From: Desmonostoc muscorum FACHB-395
GTDB lineage: Bacteria; Cyanobacteriota; Cyanobacteriia; Cyanobacteriales; Nostocaceae
Length of the DNA: 54,521 bases
Direction of reading: 5' to 3'
NCBI RefSeq assembly: GCF_014698035.1
Contig: NZ_JACJSF010000056.1
Location: forward strand, 1-54,521
Each line of letters starts with the position of its first letter. Position 1 is the stretch's first letter. This document shows, one piece after another, positions 1 to 7,958 of this stretch. A program made the translations under genes and the position numbers. The notes below the pieces were generated by a model, which was not told the origin of the DNA, did not search any database, and saw only the letters and a list, made by a program, of their open reading frames with translations.

Positions 1-279
1 ATTTTACTGTGGGTGCAGGTGGGCGAGGCTCAACCATACTCTCTGTCTGGTGTTTTTGCGATCGCTCCTAATTATACTTTGTCGAGAGTGATAAAAGAGG
101 GTTAATTAAGGGGAGTGGGTAGAGACGCGATTAATCTCGTCTCTACTAAGGATTGGGCAAGTGGAGGACATGAGATTAATAACCAAATGACAAATGACAA
201 ATGACAAAATTTAACCTTGGTGTAGTACTTTAACAACAGATAATCACCTTGGTGAACCAAAATAAAACTAGATTAATCT
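1..279. other. Leader region before the first gene, with hairpin and heptamer repeats
   Basis: No gene is seen here. Positions 119-146 form a hairpin (gtagagacg / cgtctctac, 9-bp stem), one of several copies of a dispersed motif in this window (others near 1096, 47435 and 54334). Positions 185-205 are three tandem copies of the heptamer aaatgac, a short tandemly repeated sequence typical of heterocystous cyanobacteria. The octamer ccttggtg occurs twice, near 215 and 248, shortly before the start codon of the next gene, and may be regulatory, but nothing supports this beyond the repetition. Confidence 0.6.
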
Positions 280-1041
280 ATGGCATCTTTATCAGGGAAA
301 GTTGCAATTATCACTGGTGCATCGCGGGGAATTGGACGAGCGATGTCTTCGACGGGCTACGCCTACGCAATAAAATTAGCTGGTAACGGCGCATCTATTG
401 TCGTTAACTATGCGGGTAATGCAGCCAAAGCACAGGAAGTTGTTGCAGAAATTGAAAAGTTGGGAGTAGAAGCGATCGCTATTCAAGCCGATATTAGCAA
501 AGTACCCGACATCCAAAGCCTGTTTGAGCAAACACTTGAGCGTTTTGGTAAAGTTGATATTTTGGTCAACAATGCCGGAATCGCCTTCTATAAACCAATT
601 ACTCAGGTGAGTGAAGAAGATTTCGATGCGATTTTTGCTATTAACGTCAAAGGTACTTTTTTTGCTTGCCAACAAGCCGCGCAACACCTATCAGAAGGCG
701 GACGGATTATCAATTTTTCGTCATCAACTACAGTGATGATGCTGCCAACTTATAGCGCCTATGTAGGAACGAAAGGTGCTGTTGAACAAATCACGCGGGT
801 ATTAGCTAAAGAATTGGGTGCAAAAGCGATCGCAGTTAATGTTATTTCTCCTGGCCCTACCGATACAGAACTATTCCGAGAAGGCAAAACCCAAGAACAG
901 ATAGACCGTTTGGCCCAAATGGCTGCTTTTGGTAAACTGGGAGATGTGCAAGAAATCGCCGATGTAGTAGCGTTTCTCGCTAGCGATGAAGCCAGATGGA
1001 TCACAGGGCAAAATATCCGTGTAAATGGTGGAATCGCCTGA
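280..1041 (+). CDS. SDR-family oxidoreductase (3-oxoacyl-ACP-reductase-like) with a 7-residue insertion
   Basis: A 253-residue short-chain dehydrogenase/reductase, a Rossmann-fold NAD(P)H enzyme. Visible motifs are the glycine-rich cofactor loop TGASRGIG near residue 13, NNAG near residue 97, a Ser near 147 (INFSSS), the catalytic YxxxK as YVGTK near 161, and the C-terminal ITGQNIRVNGG typical of FabG-like members. The natural substrate cannot be told. The oddity is the segment MSSTGYA directly after the glycine-rich loop, where relatives read GRAIAIKLA: it is encoded by a 21-nt insert (345-365) that splits a HIP1 site in frame. The insert lies at the start of the helix that follows the cofactor loop, so it may weaken NADP(H) binding, although the frame is preserved. 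Confidence 0.9.
   Translation: MASLSGKVAIITGASRGIGRAMSSTGYAYAIKLAGNGASIVVNYAGNAAKAQEVVAEIEKLGVEAIAIQADISKVPDIQSLFEQTLERFGKVDILVNNAGIAFYKPITQVSEEDFDAIFAINVKGTFFACQQAAQHLSEGGRIINFSSSTTVMMLPTYSAYVGTKGAVEQITRVLAKELGAKAIAVNVISPGPTDTELFREGKTQEQIDRLAQMAAFGKLGDVQEIADVVAFLASDEARWITGQNIRVNGGIA
345..365 (+). mobile_element. 21-nt small dispersed repeat (SDR5-like) inserted in a HIP1 site
   Basis: The sequence gcgat is followed by 21 nt (gtcttcgacgggctacgccta) ending in cgca in two pieces: removing positions 345-365 restores gcgatcgca, a perfect HIP1 octamer plus a, and restores the usual protein reading GRAIAIKLA. Short dispersed repeats of 21-27 nt are described in Nostoc punctiforme, and the SDR5 family is reported only inside HIP1 sites; this insert fits that description. 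The family name is from memory and not checked against a database. Confidence 0.75.
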
Positions 1042-1065
1042 TATAGTTAAAACTCTCCTCATAAA

Positions 1066-1154
1066 CCAATCCAGTTCAGATAAGACCAAAACACTTGTAG
1101 AGACGGCGATTTATCGCGTCTCAAAAACCCAAAATTTTTGCCAGTAGCCCTTAA
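1066..1154 (+). repeat. 89-bp dispersed repeat, copy A
   Basis: This stretch is nearly identical, in inverted orientation, to 47383-47471. Shared blocks are cagttcagat, aaaacacttgtagagacgg, cgatttatcgcgtctcaaaa and ttttgccagtagcccttaa. It contains the gtagagac...gcgtctc hairpin core. It lies in the noncoding gap after the SDR-family oxidoreductase gene and encodes nothing. Confidence 0.85.
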
Positions 1155-1343
1155 CCCAAGCGTATTGCCTCTAAACGCGATATTCTCCGTTTCAAAACCT
1201 CAGCTAGTAACCTGGGCATTGCTAGTCCTGTTAGGGTAGGCGAAAAATTAGACTGCTACTCCGATTCATTCGAGCTTTTTACTCGAATATAATTGTCCAA
1301 GAGCAGCTAACAAAACGGATTGCTAAATATGGGCTGAAAAATT

Positions 1344-1371
1344 TTGTATAAACCGTTTCTAGCTTATACAA
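1344..1371. promoter_or_regulatory. Perfect dyad upstream of rubrerythrin, possible operator
   Basis: TTGTATAA and TTATACAA form a perfect 8-bp inverted repeat with a 12-nt spacer, ending about 72 bp before the rubrerythrin start. The position and symmetry suit a repressor site or a leader hairpin. The regulator is unknown; the motif is not a clear match to a Fur, Zur or PerR consensus that I can assert. Confidence 0.35.
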
Positions 1372-1443
1372 ATAACGGCTCATCTATCCGGTTGTAGAGT
1401 CTGTGTTTTCGTACTAAATATCACTTCCCTGTCATCCAAAATT

Positions 1444-2157
1444 ATGGATTTGTCCAACTTTACTACACTTCAAAACTTAGAAGCTGCCTTCGGTGGTGAA
1501 TCGATGGCAAATCGCAAGTATCTGTTTTTTGCTGACGTAGCGCGTCAACTTGGGTTTCCAGACTTGGCAAAACTTTTTAAAGAAACAGCAGACCAAGAAA
1601 CTGAACACGCTTTTGCACATTTTAAGTTGCTGCATCCAGAACTAGTGGTAGAAAATGCGGCTGCTTTAACTGATGAACAAAAACGAGAAATTATATCTCG
1701 CTGTTTATCTTTGGCAATTGAAGGCGAGACTTATGAATATACTACAATGTATCCAGAGTTTGCCGCCGATGCTCAACGCGATCGCGACAATCCTGCGGCA
1801 GAAGAATTTCTCAAACAAGTTCAAGAATCTACCGATCATGCCAACACATTTCGAGAAGCTGCACACCGTTTTGGTTTGCTAAAATTCATCGAAAATTACC
1901 ACGCCGATCGCTATGCTGAAGCCTTAGAAGTATTAAACGGAGGACAAACAGCAACTAGAGTTGCTGGTGAAGATCCTAAAACTCGTAAATGGATTTGTAG
2001 ACAATGCAGCATGATTTACGATCCCATTGCTGGCGATCCCGATTCTGGAATTGCACCTGGTACACCTTTTGAAGAAATTCCTGATGATTGGGAATGTCCG
2101 ATTTGCGGCGCTAGCAAAAAAACTTTTAAGCCATTTGAGGAAAAAGTTGCTGCTTAG
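1444..2157 (+). CDS. Rubrerythrin (diiron peroxidase with rubredoxin domain)
   Basis: 237 residues. The N-terminal part (about 1-160) is the ferritin-like four-helix diiron domain, with the iron-ligand patterns E..N.KY, ETEHA..H, EGETYEYTTMYPEF and a later E..H pair (QESTDHANTFREA). The C-terminal part is a rubredoxin-like Fe(Cys)4 domain with WICRQCSMIYDP (CxxC) and WECPICGA (CxxC). Rubrerythrins reduce hydrogen peroxide in the cytoplasm using electrons passed through the rubredoxin centre; heterocystous cyanobacteria use one (RbrA) to protect nitrogenase. Heterocyst-specific expression cannot be judged from this sequence. The gene stands alone, with a dyad in front and a hairpin terminator behind. 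Confidence 0.95.
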   Translation: MDLSNFTTLQNLEAAFGGESMANRKYLFFADVARQLGFPDLAKLFKETADQETEHAFAHFKLLHPELVVENAAALTDEQKREIISRCLSLAIEGETYEYTTMYPEFAADAQRDRDNPAAEEFLKQVQESTDHANTFREAAHRFGLLKFIENYHADRYAEALEVLNGGQTATRVAGEDPKTRKWICRQCSMIYDPIAGDPDSGIAPGTPFEEIPDDWECPICGASKKTFKPFEEKVAA

Positions 2158-2191
2158 GACGGCAATTAATTAGGCACTCTTTTTAGCATAT

Positions 2192-2224
2192 AAACGCGAA
2201 GCGTCTTAAGGATACTTCGCGTTT
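2192..2224 (+). terminator. Hairpin terminator after rubrerythrin
   Basis: aaacgcgaag and cttcgcgttt form a perfect 10-bp stem with a 13-nt loop, ending in a short T run, 35 nt after the rubrerythrin stop and in the gap between convergent genes. Confidence 0.7.
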
Positions 2225-2289
2225 TCGATTATTTATCGCAACAGAATTCAGGAGTCAGGATTCTTCTTCAATGTTCTCAAATTAGCAAG

Positions 2290-4335
2290 CTAATTCCCCG
2301 GTGGACACAATTGCTGCACTTTTTGAGGAAGTTGCCGACACATTTGCTGGAATCCTTGAGGATTAATTTGCCACCAAGCAAATAATCCTAAACTTGTACC
2401 TCCTACAAGCAACACCAATATTCCCCCCAGCATTACCAAGCGTTTACCCCGATTAGGTTTTGTAATTAAGGTTGGTGGAATTTCTGGGCTTGTAACTGAT
2501 TCCTCTGAAGTATCTAAATGTAGATCCAAATCTAGATCCAAATCTAGCAAAGTTTGCGAACTTTCTGTGAAGGAAATTAATTCCTCTTGTTCGTTTAATT
2601 CCTCTTGTTCGTCTAATTCCTCTAATTCCTCTTGTTCCTTTTGTTCCTCTAATTCCTCTTGTTCTTCTTGTATCTCTGCTTCTATGATTTCTTCTGGCAA
2701 CGCCGGAGTCACAGGTACTAAGTATTCGGGAGAAACACGGCAATGAGTGAGAACAACTGACGTATTATCACGCCCATTTTTTTCGTTTGCCAAGTTAATC
2801 CAGTTGCGGACAGCATCTTCAACTGTCATCTGGTCTTTTAACACGGGTATTGCATAATCTTGCCAATATTGTTCCACCCTGTTATTATCACTTAAACCAT
2901 CAGAACACAGTAGTAATATGCCATCTTCTTCCACAATAAATCGCTGAATCTTGAGACGTAAAGATTCTGCATTTCTTGTCCCCAACGCTTGAGTTAAGGC
3001 AGTAGCATCTGTTCTTATTAATGCTTTTCGATACAAACTTTTGGCAAAGCGGACTTCTCGCGTCGCCACATCATCATCTACTGTGAGTAGCTGACAATAG
3101 TTGCGAGTAATCCAATAGGCACGGCTATCGCCAACATTAGCCAAGTAAAGTTCATGGGTATTATTTGATTGCCACCCAGTACTTGTCTGTACTCGTTGTG
3201 GAACTTGCAACGCCATGACAATAGTTGTAGCCATACGTTCTTTACCTTGACGTTTTTGTTCGTTATTGCGGGCACAAATCACATTATTTACCACCCGTAA
3301 GCTTGCTTCTAATTGTTCCTGCAATAACTCTGGTGATACAAGTGCAGCTTGTTCTGTAACCTCCGCTAGTAAGGCGCGAATTTGCAACTTTACAGACTGC
3401 ACTGCCAATCTACTGGCAACCTCGCCGCCTTCGTGCCCACCAATGCCATCACAAACAATTGACAAGTGGGAGAATAAAGGCTCATCTAAGTCATTCAAAG
3501 TATTCGGGTAGCAAGCATCTTCATTTTGCGCCATAATCGGGCCAATATCTGTAGAGCCTGCCACCTTCAAAACTAGTGGCAATTCTGCCGCCGATGCTAG
3601 TAATAAACCATTGAGTTGAGTAGCAACATCATCCAACTCAATTTCCGTTTCACACATATCCTGGACTATGTTCTGCAACCCTTTAGCTACTGATGTCTTT
3701 GCAGAAGCTACCCAAAACTGCCAACACTCCCCCAGATTTTTTAAACTCAGCTTCTCATCTTCTGGTGTTTGGTAGAGTTCCAACAGTCGCACACACCAAC
3801 CTTGGACTCTCAAGTTGTCTACCACCAGTAAACTGCGGCTAAGTCCTAGTTCTGATAAAGGTGTCCAAAGTTGAAGAATTTGCCACAGCCAATAAACTTG
3901 TCGTACCGCCGTTGCTTGCTCCCAAGCCTCAACAATAGTTGGATAGATATTTCCTGTGTCATCTATCGGCACATTTTCCAATAAGAGGATATCAGTTGTA
4001 TCTTCCTCACCATCACTAGCAAACCCATAAGCTTGGGGCAGATGTAACCGTTCTTGATATAACCGTAGATAAGGAATTACTTCCTTCGGTAATTCTTCAG
4101 GGACATCTGGTGGTAGTCCTGGTTGAGTATCCAGCCAAATCTGGCGAGTAATTACTCCATATCTATCTGCTACTTTTGTGCCTGGTGTAATTTGAGCAGA
4201 CAATGAGCCAGTAGCCCAAAGATAGCGGTGAACCAAGGGAGTTTGGCAACTTGCACAAACACGATCTCCAATAGGGTTAATGGGGCTATTACAGCCTGGA
4301 TTTATACAATAAATTGTCAGTTGAGTAGAAATCAT
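2290..4335 (-). CDS. PP2C-family Ser/Thr phosphatase with N-terminal zinc ribbon and C-terminal membrane anchor
   Basis: 681 residues. Residues 10-30 contain a zinc-ribbon pattern (C-x4-C ... C-x2-C). The middle (about 255-530) carries PP2C motifs: QNEDA, CDGIGGHEGGE (metal-binding DGxGGH), NVGDSRAYW, LLCSDGLSD and GRDNTSVV, so the metal-dependent phosphatase core appears intact. Residues about 540-605 are a low-complexity acidic repeat of EEQEE/ELEEQ type followed by an LDLDLD stretch. A single hydrophobic segment near 635-655 probably anchors the protein in the membrane with the catalytic part in the cytoplasm. Similar cyanobacterial proteins are annotated as PP2C phosphatases that oppose Ser/Thr kinases; the substrate here is unknown. 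The acidic region is encoded by tandem imperfect repeats and may vary in length between strains. Confidence 0.9.
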   Translation of the reverse strand: MISTQLTIYCINPGCNSPINPIGDRVCASCQTPLVHRYLWATGSLSAQITPGTKVADRYGVITRQIWLDTQPGLPPDVPEELPKEVIPYLRLYQERLHLPQAYGFASDGEEDTTDILLLENVPIDDTGNIYPTIVEAWEQATAVRQVYWLWQILQLWTPLSELGLSRSLLVVDNLRVQGWCVRLLELYQTPEDEKLSLKNLGECWQFWVASAKTSVAKGLQNIVQDMCETEIELDDVATQLNGLLLASAAELPLVLKVAGSTDIGPIMAQNEDACYPNTLNDLDEPLFSHLSIVCDGIGGHEGGEVASRLAVQSVKLQIRALLAEVTEQAALVSPELLQEQLEASLRVVNNVICARNNEQKRQGKERMATTIVMALQVPQRVQTSTGWQSNNTHELYLANVGDSRAYWITRNYCQLLTVDDDVATREVRFAKSLYRKALIRTDATALTQALGTRNAESLRLKIQRFIVEEDGILLLCSDGLSDNNRVEQYWQDYAIPVLKDQMTVEDAVRNWINLANEKNGRDNTSVVLTHCRVSPEYLVPVTPALPEEIIEAEIQEEQEELEEQKEQEELEELDEQEELNEQEELISFTESSQTLLDLDLDLDLHLDTSEESVTSPEIPPTLITKPNRGKRLVMLGGILVLLVGGTSLGLFAWWQINPQGFQQMCRQLPQKVQQLCPPGN

Positions 4336-4567
4336 AAAAGTATAAATTTAAAAACCAATCAACTCATGAATTTCGATTACATTTAGCTGGCAATGGCTTG
4401 AAGGCTAGAATAGACTGGATTTGTGTACCGCTAGCTACACCTGGTTACTGAAAGTAATCAAAATTATTGGTAAAAAGACCAAGTTTTGCTTTCTGTAAAT
4501 AACTTACGTCTGGCTGTATCTAATCGTAGAAATGGATTTACGTCAATGTAGAGTCTAGGATGGCACT

Positions 4568-5002
4568 ATGCCAAGTTTGACCTTAATCTGGCTTCTGGCG
4601 GGAGCAGTTTTGTGTCTCATGGAACTGTTCTTACCATCGGCGTTTGTCGCCTTCATGATGGGAATTAGCGCTTTTGTGGTGGCGCTGCTGTCTGGAGTGG
4701 GTTTGGGAAATGTATGGTTGCAAGTTGTAGTTTGGCTATTACTTTCCACATTCCTAATCGTGCTTTCTCGTCGGTTTTTGCAACCACGACGACGCAAATC
4801 AAAAATTCAGGATGCAGTCATAGCCGAAACTTTAACAGAAATTCCGCCTGGTAAAACAGGGCGGGTATTGTATGAGGGAAATTCCTGGCAAGCACGATGT
4901 GACGATGACAAATTTACTGTAGCACCCCATCAAAGAGTTTATGTGGTTAGGAGAGAGGGTACTACTTTGATTGTGATACCAGAAAATTTGTTGAATTCTT
5001 AG
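4568..5002 (+). CDS. NfeD-family membrane protein (short form)
   Basis: 144 residues. The first 70 residues hold hydrophobic segments (ALTLIWLLAGAV-like start, then VVALLSG and VVVWLLLSTFLIVL), followed by a basic stretch (RRFLQPRRRKSK) and a C-terminal soluble domain of about 70 residues expected to be an OB fold (KTGRVLYEGNSWQA...RVYVV). This is the short NfeD type. NfeD proteins partner stomatin/SPFH proteins encoded next door, and such a gene follows 99 nt downstream, so the two are very likely one operon working on membrane microdomains. Confidence 0.88.
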   Translation: MPSLTLIWLLAGAVLCLMELFLPSAFVAFMMGISAFVVALLSGVGLGNVWLQVVVWLLLSTFLIVLSRRFLQPRRRKSKIQDAVIAETLTEIPPGKTGRVLYEGNSWQARCDDDKFTVAPHQRVYVVRREGTTLIVIPENLLNS

Positions 5003-5101
5003 TTATTGGGAATGGGGAATTGGTTATTTTCTTTATTTCCCCATCTCGTCCATTTCCTACTCTCTTTAACATTTAATACTTAAAAAATCAGGAGATTCAC
5101 A

Positions 5102-6109
5102 ATGGAACAGTTTTTTTTGCTCGTACTTTTAGCCCTTGGTGGTTCTGCCGTCGCGGGATCTGTGAAAGTCGTCAATCAGGGCAATGAAGCTTTGGTGGAA
5201 AGATTGGGTAGTTATAACAAAAAACTGGAACCAGGACTAAACGTGATCTTTCCTTTCATAGATAAAATTGTCTACAAAGAAACTATCCGCGAAAAAGTCT
5301 TAGATATTCCTCCACAACAGTGTATCACCCGCGACAATGTTGGCATTGAGGTAGATGCAGTGTTTTACTGGCGCATCGTGGATATGGAAAAAGCCTGGTA
5401 CAAAGTAGAAAATCTCCAGGCTGCAATGATAAATATGGTGCTAACTCAAATTCGCGCTGAAATGGGGCAACTGGAGTTGGATCAAACTTTTACTGCTCGT
5501 TCTCACATTAGTGAACTTTTGCTACGGGATTTGGACGTTGCTACCGATCCTTGGGGTGTGAAAGTGACACGGGTAGAACTGCGAGATATTATTCCATCTC
5601 AGGCAGTGCGAGAATCGATGGAATTGCAAATGTCGGCAGAACGACGCAAACGGGCAGCAATTTTAACTTCTGAGGGTGAACGCGAAGCTGCTGTCAATAG
5701 CGCCAGAGGTAAAGCTGACGCGCAACTCCTGGATGCGGAAGCTCGTCAAAAATCGACAATTCTGCAAGCGGAAGCCGAACAAAAGGCGATCATTTTGAAG
5801 GCTCAAGCGGAACGTCAGCAGCAAGTTTTGAAAGCGCAGGCGATCGCAGAATCAGCAGACATTATTGCCCAAAAACTCCAGACTAATCCCAATGCCAATA
5901 AAGCAGTGGAAGTTCTGTTTGCTTTGGGCTATCTGGATATGGGCGCGACAATTGGTAAAAGTGATAGCAGCAAGGTCTTGTTTATAGATCCACGTACTAT
6001 CCCTGCTGCTTTCGAGGGTATGCGTTCCGTTATCTCAAATGGTCAGGTTGACTCTAACGAGTTGTTTTCTAAGCAAATACCAGGGTTAGAAAATAACCGC
6101 CCTAGTTAG
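5102..6109 (+). CDS. Stomatin/slipin-type SPFH membrane protein
   Basis: 335 residues with an N-terminal hydrophobic hairpin or anchor (FFLLVLLALGGSAVAGS), then the SPFH domain (VVNQGNEALVERLGSY, EPGLNVIFPFIDK, QCITRDNVGIEVDAVFYWRI), and an alanine/glutamate-rich coiled coil (about residues 180-265, e.g. EAEQKAIILKAQAERQQ) that drives oligomerisation. A good ribosome-binding site (aggag, 5090-5094) precedes the ATG. It is paired with nfeD upstream. SPFH proteins form membrane-attached rings that organise proteases and other membrane proteins; a specific role here is not evident. Confidence 0.93.
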   Translation: MEQFFLLVLLALGGSAVAGSVKVVNQGNEALVERLGSYNKKLEPGLNVIFPFIDKIVYKETIREKVLDIPPQQCITRDNVGIEVDAVFYWRIVDMEKAWYKVENLQAAMINMVLTQIRAEMGQLELDQTFTARSHISELLLRDLDVATDPWGVKVTRVELRDIIPSQAVRESMELQMSAERRKRAAILTSEGEREAAVNSARGKADAQLLDAEARQKSTILQAEAEQKAIILKAQAERQQQVLKAQAIAESADIIAQKLQTNPNANKAVEVLFALGYLDMGATIGKSDSSKVLFIDPRTIPAAFEGMRSVISNGQVDSNELFSKQIPGLENNRPS

Positions 6110-6168
6110 GAATGAGGAGTGGGGAGTGGCATTGGTATTAACTTAAGTTTAAAACCCTTTTCAAAATT

Positions 6169-6193
6169 CGTTTCCAGTCTCAGACTGGGAACG
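6169..6193. terminator. Palindrome between convergent genes, probable bidirectional terminator
   Basis: cgtttccagtct and agactgggaacg pair over 12 positions with one G-T type mismatch and a one-base centre. It lies between the stops of the SPFH gene (+) and the Fur-family gene (-), the right place for a shared terminator. Confidence 0.5.
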
Positions 6194-6209
6194 AGACAAT
6201 CACAATTAT

Positions 6210-6620
6210 CTACTGACAACCTTTTTCAGCTTGATTTACTTGGCATTGGCTGCATAATCCAAAAAACTCTAGGGTGTGGTAAAAAACTTTAAACTTATGG
6301 CTAGATTCTAACTGCTCTTCTAAATCATGCACGGGGCATTGATGAATCGGAATTGAGACACCGCATTGCAAGCAGGTAAGGTGATGTTTGTCTTGCTGGG
6401 CTAGGCTATAGAGGGCTTCACCATTAGCCAAATTCCGTACTTGTACTATACCTTCGAGTTTTAAGGCTTCTAAAGAACGGTAAACTGTTGCTAAACCCAT
6501 ACTCTGATTTGTATTACGTAATTCTACGTAAATATCCTGGGCAGAAATGCCTTTTTTGATGGTTTTCAGCAGGTTGAAAATACGCTCTTGACTGCGGGTG
6601 CGTATAGCTCTCATAGACAA
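6210..6620 (-). CDS. Fur-family metalloregulator, probably Zur (FurB)
   Basis: 136 residues with the two-part Fur layout: a winged-helix DNA-binding domain (residues 1-80, with GLATVYRSLEAL as recognition region) and a dimerisation/metal domain with HHLTCLQCG and GLCSQCQ, two CxxC pairs forming the structural zinc site, plus HxxC and HTLEFFG metal-site residues. The wording of the recognition region and the Cys/His set most resemble cyanobacterial Zur (FurB), which represses zinc uptake genes and binds zinc; I judge this by recall, and FurA or PerR-type function is not excluded. It is divergent from purS, with a perfect palindrome in between. Confidence 0.8.
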   Translation of the reverse strand: MSMRAIRTRSQERIFNLLKTIKKGISAQDIYVELRNTNQSMGLATVYRSLEALKLEGIVQVRNLANGEALYSLAQQDKHHLTCLQCGVSIPIHQCPVHDLEEQLESSHKFKVFYHTLEFFGLCSQCQVNQAEKGCQ

Positions 6621-6661
6621 TTATTTAAATATGCCACTGTAGTTGAAGCTGTTAGATAGGC

Positions 6662-6675
6662 TAATTGATCAATTA
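6662..6675. promoter_or_regulatory. 14-bp perfect palindrome in the fur-purS gap
   Basis: TAATTGATCAATTA is a perfect 14-bp palindrome located between the divergent starts of the Fur-family gene and purS. It could be an operator for either gene. It is AT-rich, so chance occurrence is possible. Confidence 0.3.
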
Positions 6676-6757
6676 ACTTTAACGGCTTCGTAATCTTATT
6701 TTCACTCAGTTGGAACAGAAAGTTATAGTATAGCGATCGCAGCATTCAGCAAAAGCC

Positions 6758-7036
6758 GTGCAAACCAAGTATCTAGCCAAAATTTTTGTGACGCTTCGTC
6801 CTTCAGTCTTAGACCCTGCTGGTGTGGCTGTACAATCCGGTCTTCAGCAACTGGGATACGATAACGTTGACCAGGTGCGGATTGGCAAGTACATTGAACT
6901 CACCATCACCTCGACTGAGGAAAAGAAAGCTCGTCAAGACCTCGATCGCATTTGTGACCAAATGCTAGCAAATCCCGTAATTGAAAATTACCGCTTTGAG
7001 TTAATTGAGGTCGAAACCCAAACGGGGGTCTTTTAG
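6758..7036 (+). CDS. purS: PurS, small subunit of FGAM synthase
   Basis: 92 residues, GTG start at 6758. The sequence KIFVTLRPSVLDPAGVAV and GKYIELTI..TEEKKARQDLDRICDQMLANPVIENY is characteristic of PurS. PurS, PurQ and PurL together make phosphoribosylformylglycinamidine synthase, the fourth step of purine synthesis, with PurS bridging the glutaminase and synthetase subunits. purQ follows on the same strand; purL is not in the window. Confidence 0.95.
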   Translation: MQTKYLAKIFVTLRPSVLDPAGVAVQSGLQQLGYDNVDQVRIGKYIELTITSTEEKKARQDLDRICDQMLANPVIENYRFELIEVETQTGVF

Positions 7037-7040
7037 GGCA

Positions 7041-7186
7041 TTGGGCAAGAGGACAAGGGGACAAGGAGAATTGGGGACAAGGGGAAAAACTTGTTTCAAG
7101 TTCTCACCTCTTGTCCCCTTGTCCCCTTGTCTCCCCTGCCCCCTGCCTCCCCTCACTCCCCATTCCCCATTCCCCATTCCCCAATC
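7041..7186. repeat. Heptamer-type tandem repeats and hairpin in the purS-purQ gap
   Basis: The 150-bp gap consists almost wholly of G/A-rich then C/T-rich tandem repeats: gacaagg-type units on the left and tgtcccct-type then cattccc units (three exact copies near 7161-7181) on the right. ggggacaagggga at 7073-7085 is the perfect reverse complement of 7114-7126, so the mRNA can form a long hairpin between purS and purQ. Such heptamer repeats are common in heterocystous cyanobacteria. It could tune the purS:purQ ratio. Confidence 0.75.
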
Positions 7187-7861
7187 ATGAAATTTGGTGT
7201 TGTTGTTTTTCCAGGTTCTAATTGCGATCGCGATGTTGCTTATGTAACCAGAGATTTGCTTTTACAACCAACTCGCATGGTTTGGCATCAAGAAACAGAC
7301 ATTGCTGATTTGGATGTCGTCATCATCCCTGGTGGCTTTAGTTACGGAGATTATCTGCGCTGCGGTGCGATCGCACGTTTTTCACCCGTGATGCAACAGG
7401 TTGTTGAACATGCTCAAAAGGGTAAATTTGTCATTGGTATTTGCAATGGTTTTCAGGTATTAACTGAAGCTCGACTTTTGCCAGGGATGTTAACCAGAAA
7501 TCGGGATTTGCATTTTATTTGCGATCGCGTCCCTTTGAAAGTTGAGCGTACCAATCTCTTATGGACGCAAGCCTATACCAATAGTGAAGTTATCACTTTG
7601 CCTATTGCCCACGGAGAGGGACGATTCTACGCGGATGAAGCGACTCTCGCAGAAATTGAAGATAATGGGCAAGTCGTGTTTCGTTATGAAGGCGAGAATC
7701 CCAATGGTTCACTGAACAACATTGCCGGGATTTGCAATCGTCAGGGCAATGTGTTGGGGATGATGCCGCACCCAGAAAGGGCATCTGACGCAATGCTGGG
7801 CAATAGTGATGGCTTAAGGCTCTTTCAGGGCTTGTTAGAGAAGGTAGCCGCATTAGCGTAG
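7187..7861 (+). CDS. purQ: PurQ, glutaminase subunit of FGAM synthase
   Basis: 224 residues from the ATG at 7187. It opens with MKFGVVVFPGSNCDRD, as PurQ proteins do. The class I glutamine amidotransferase triad is visible: the Cys nucleophile in GICNGFQVL, and His and Glu in MMPHPERA. It supplies ammonia from glutamine to PurL for purine synthesis. The frame stays open further upstream to 7091, but that part only translates the tandem repeats (many Pro/Ser), so the internal ATG is chosen. Confidence 0.96.
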   Translation: MKFGVVVFPGSNCDRDVAYVTRDLLLQPTRMVWHQETDIADLDVVIIPGGFSYGDYLRCGAIARFSPVMQQVVEHAQKGKFVIGICNGFQVLTEARLLPGMLTRNRDLHFICDRVPLKVERTNLLWTQAYTNSEVITLPIAHGEGRFYADEATLAEIEDNGQVVFRYEGENPNGSLNNIAGICNRQGNVLGMMPHPERASDAMLGNSDGLRLFQGLLEKVAALA

Positions 7862-7893
7862 AGCAAATATGGGGCGACTAGATTAGATATTTG

Positions 7894-7933
7894 GCGATCG
7901 CTATCTCTAGAATAATCTTCAGATAGCGATCGC
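7894..7933. terminator. HIP1-containing hairpin after purQ
   Basis: gcgatcgctatct (7894-7906) and agatagcgatcgc (7921-7933) form a perfect 13-bp stem with a 14-nt loop, between the convergent purQ and HlyD genes. There is no strong T run, so the terminator role is inferred from stability and position. Confidence 0.55.
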
Positions 7934-7958
7934 TCCATCACATCATGTCCGCGTAGAG

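Larger units (their letters stand above)
1042..1443. other. Intergenic region upstream of rubrerythrin
   Basis: No gene is seen. Besides the dispersed repeat at 1066-1154 there is a 7-bp hairpin at 1268-1288 (attcgag / ctcgaat) and an 8-bp perfect dyad at 1344-1371 described separately. Confidence 0.6.

Noticed and set aside
185..205. Tandem short repeats as a CRISPR array (also 7041-7186)
   Set aside because: Units are 7 nt without spacers; no cas genes are present. They fit heptamer repeats.
376..1089. Minus-strand frames opposite the dehydrogenase gene
   Set aside because: The plus-strand gene has full family motifs; the antisense frames have none.
7091..7186. N-terminal extension of PurQ starting at 7091
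   Set aside because: The extra residues only translate the tandem repeat region (Pro/Ser rich) and PurQ proteins begin at MKFGVVVFPG; the ATG at 7187 is preferred.
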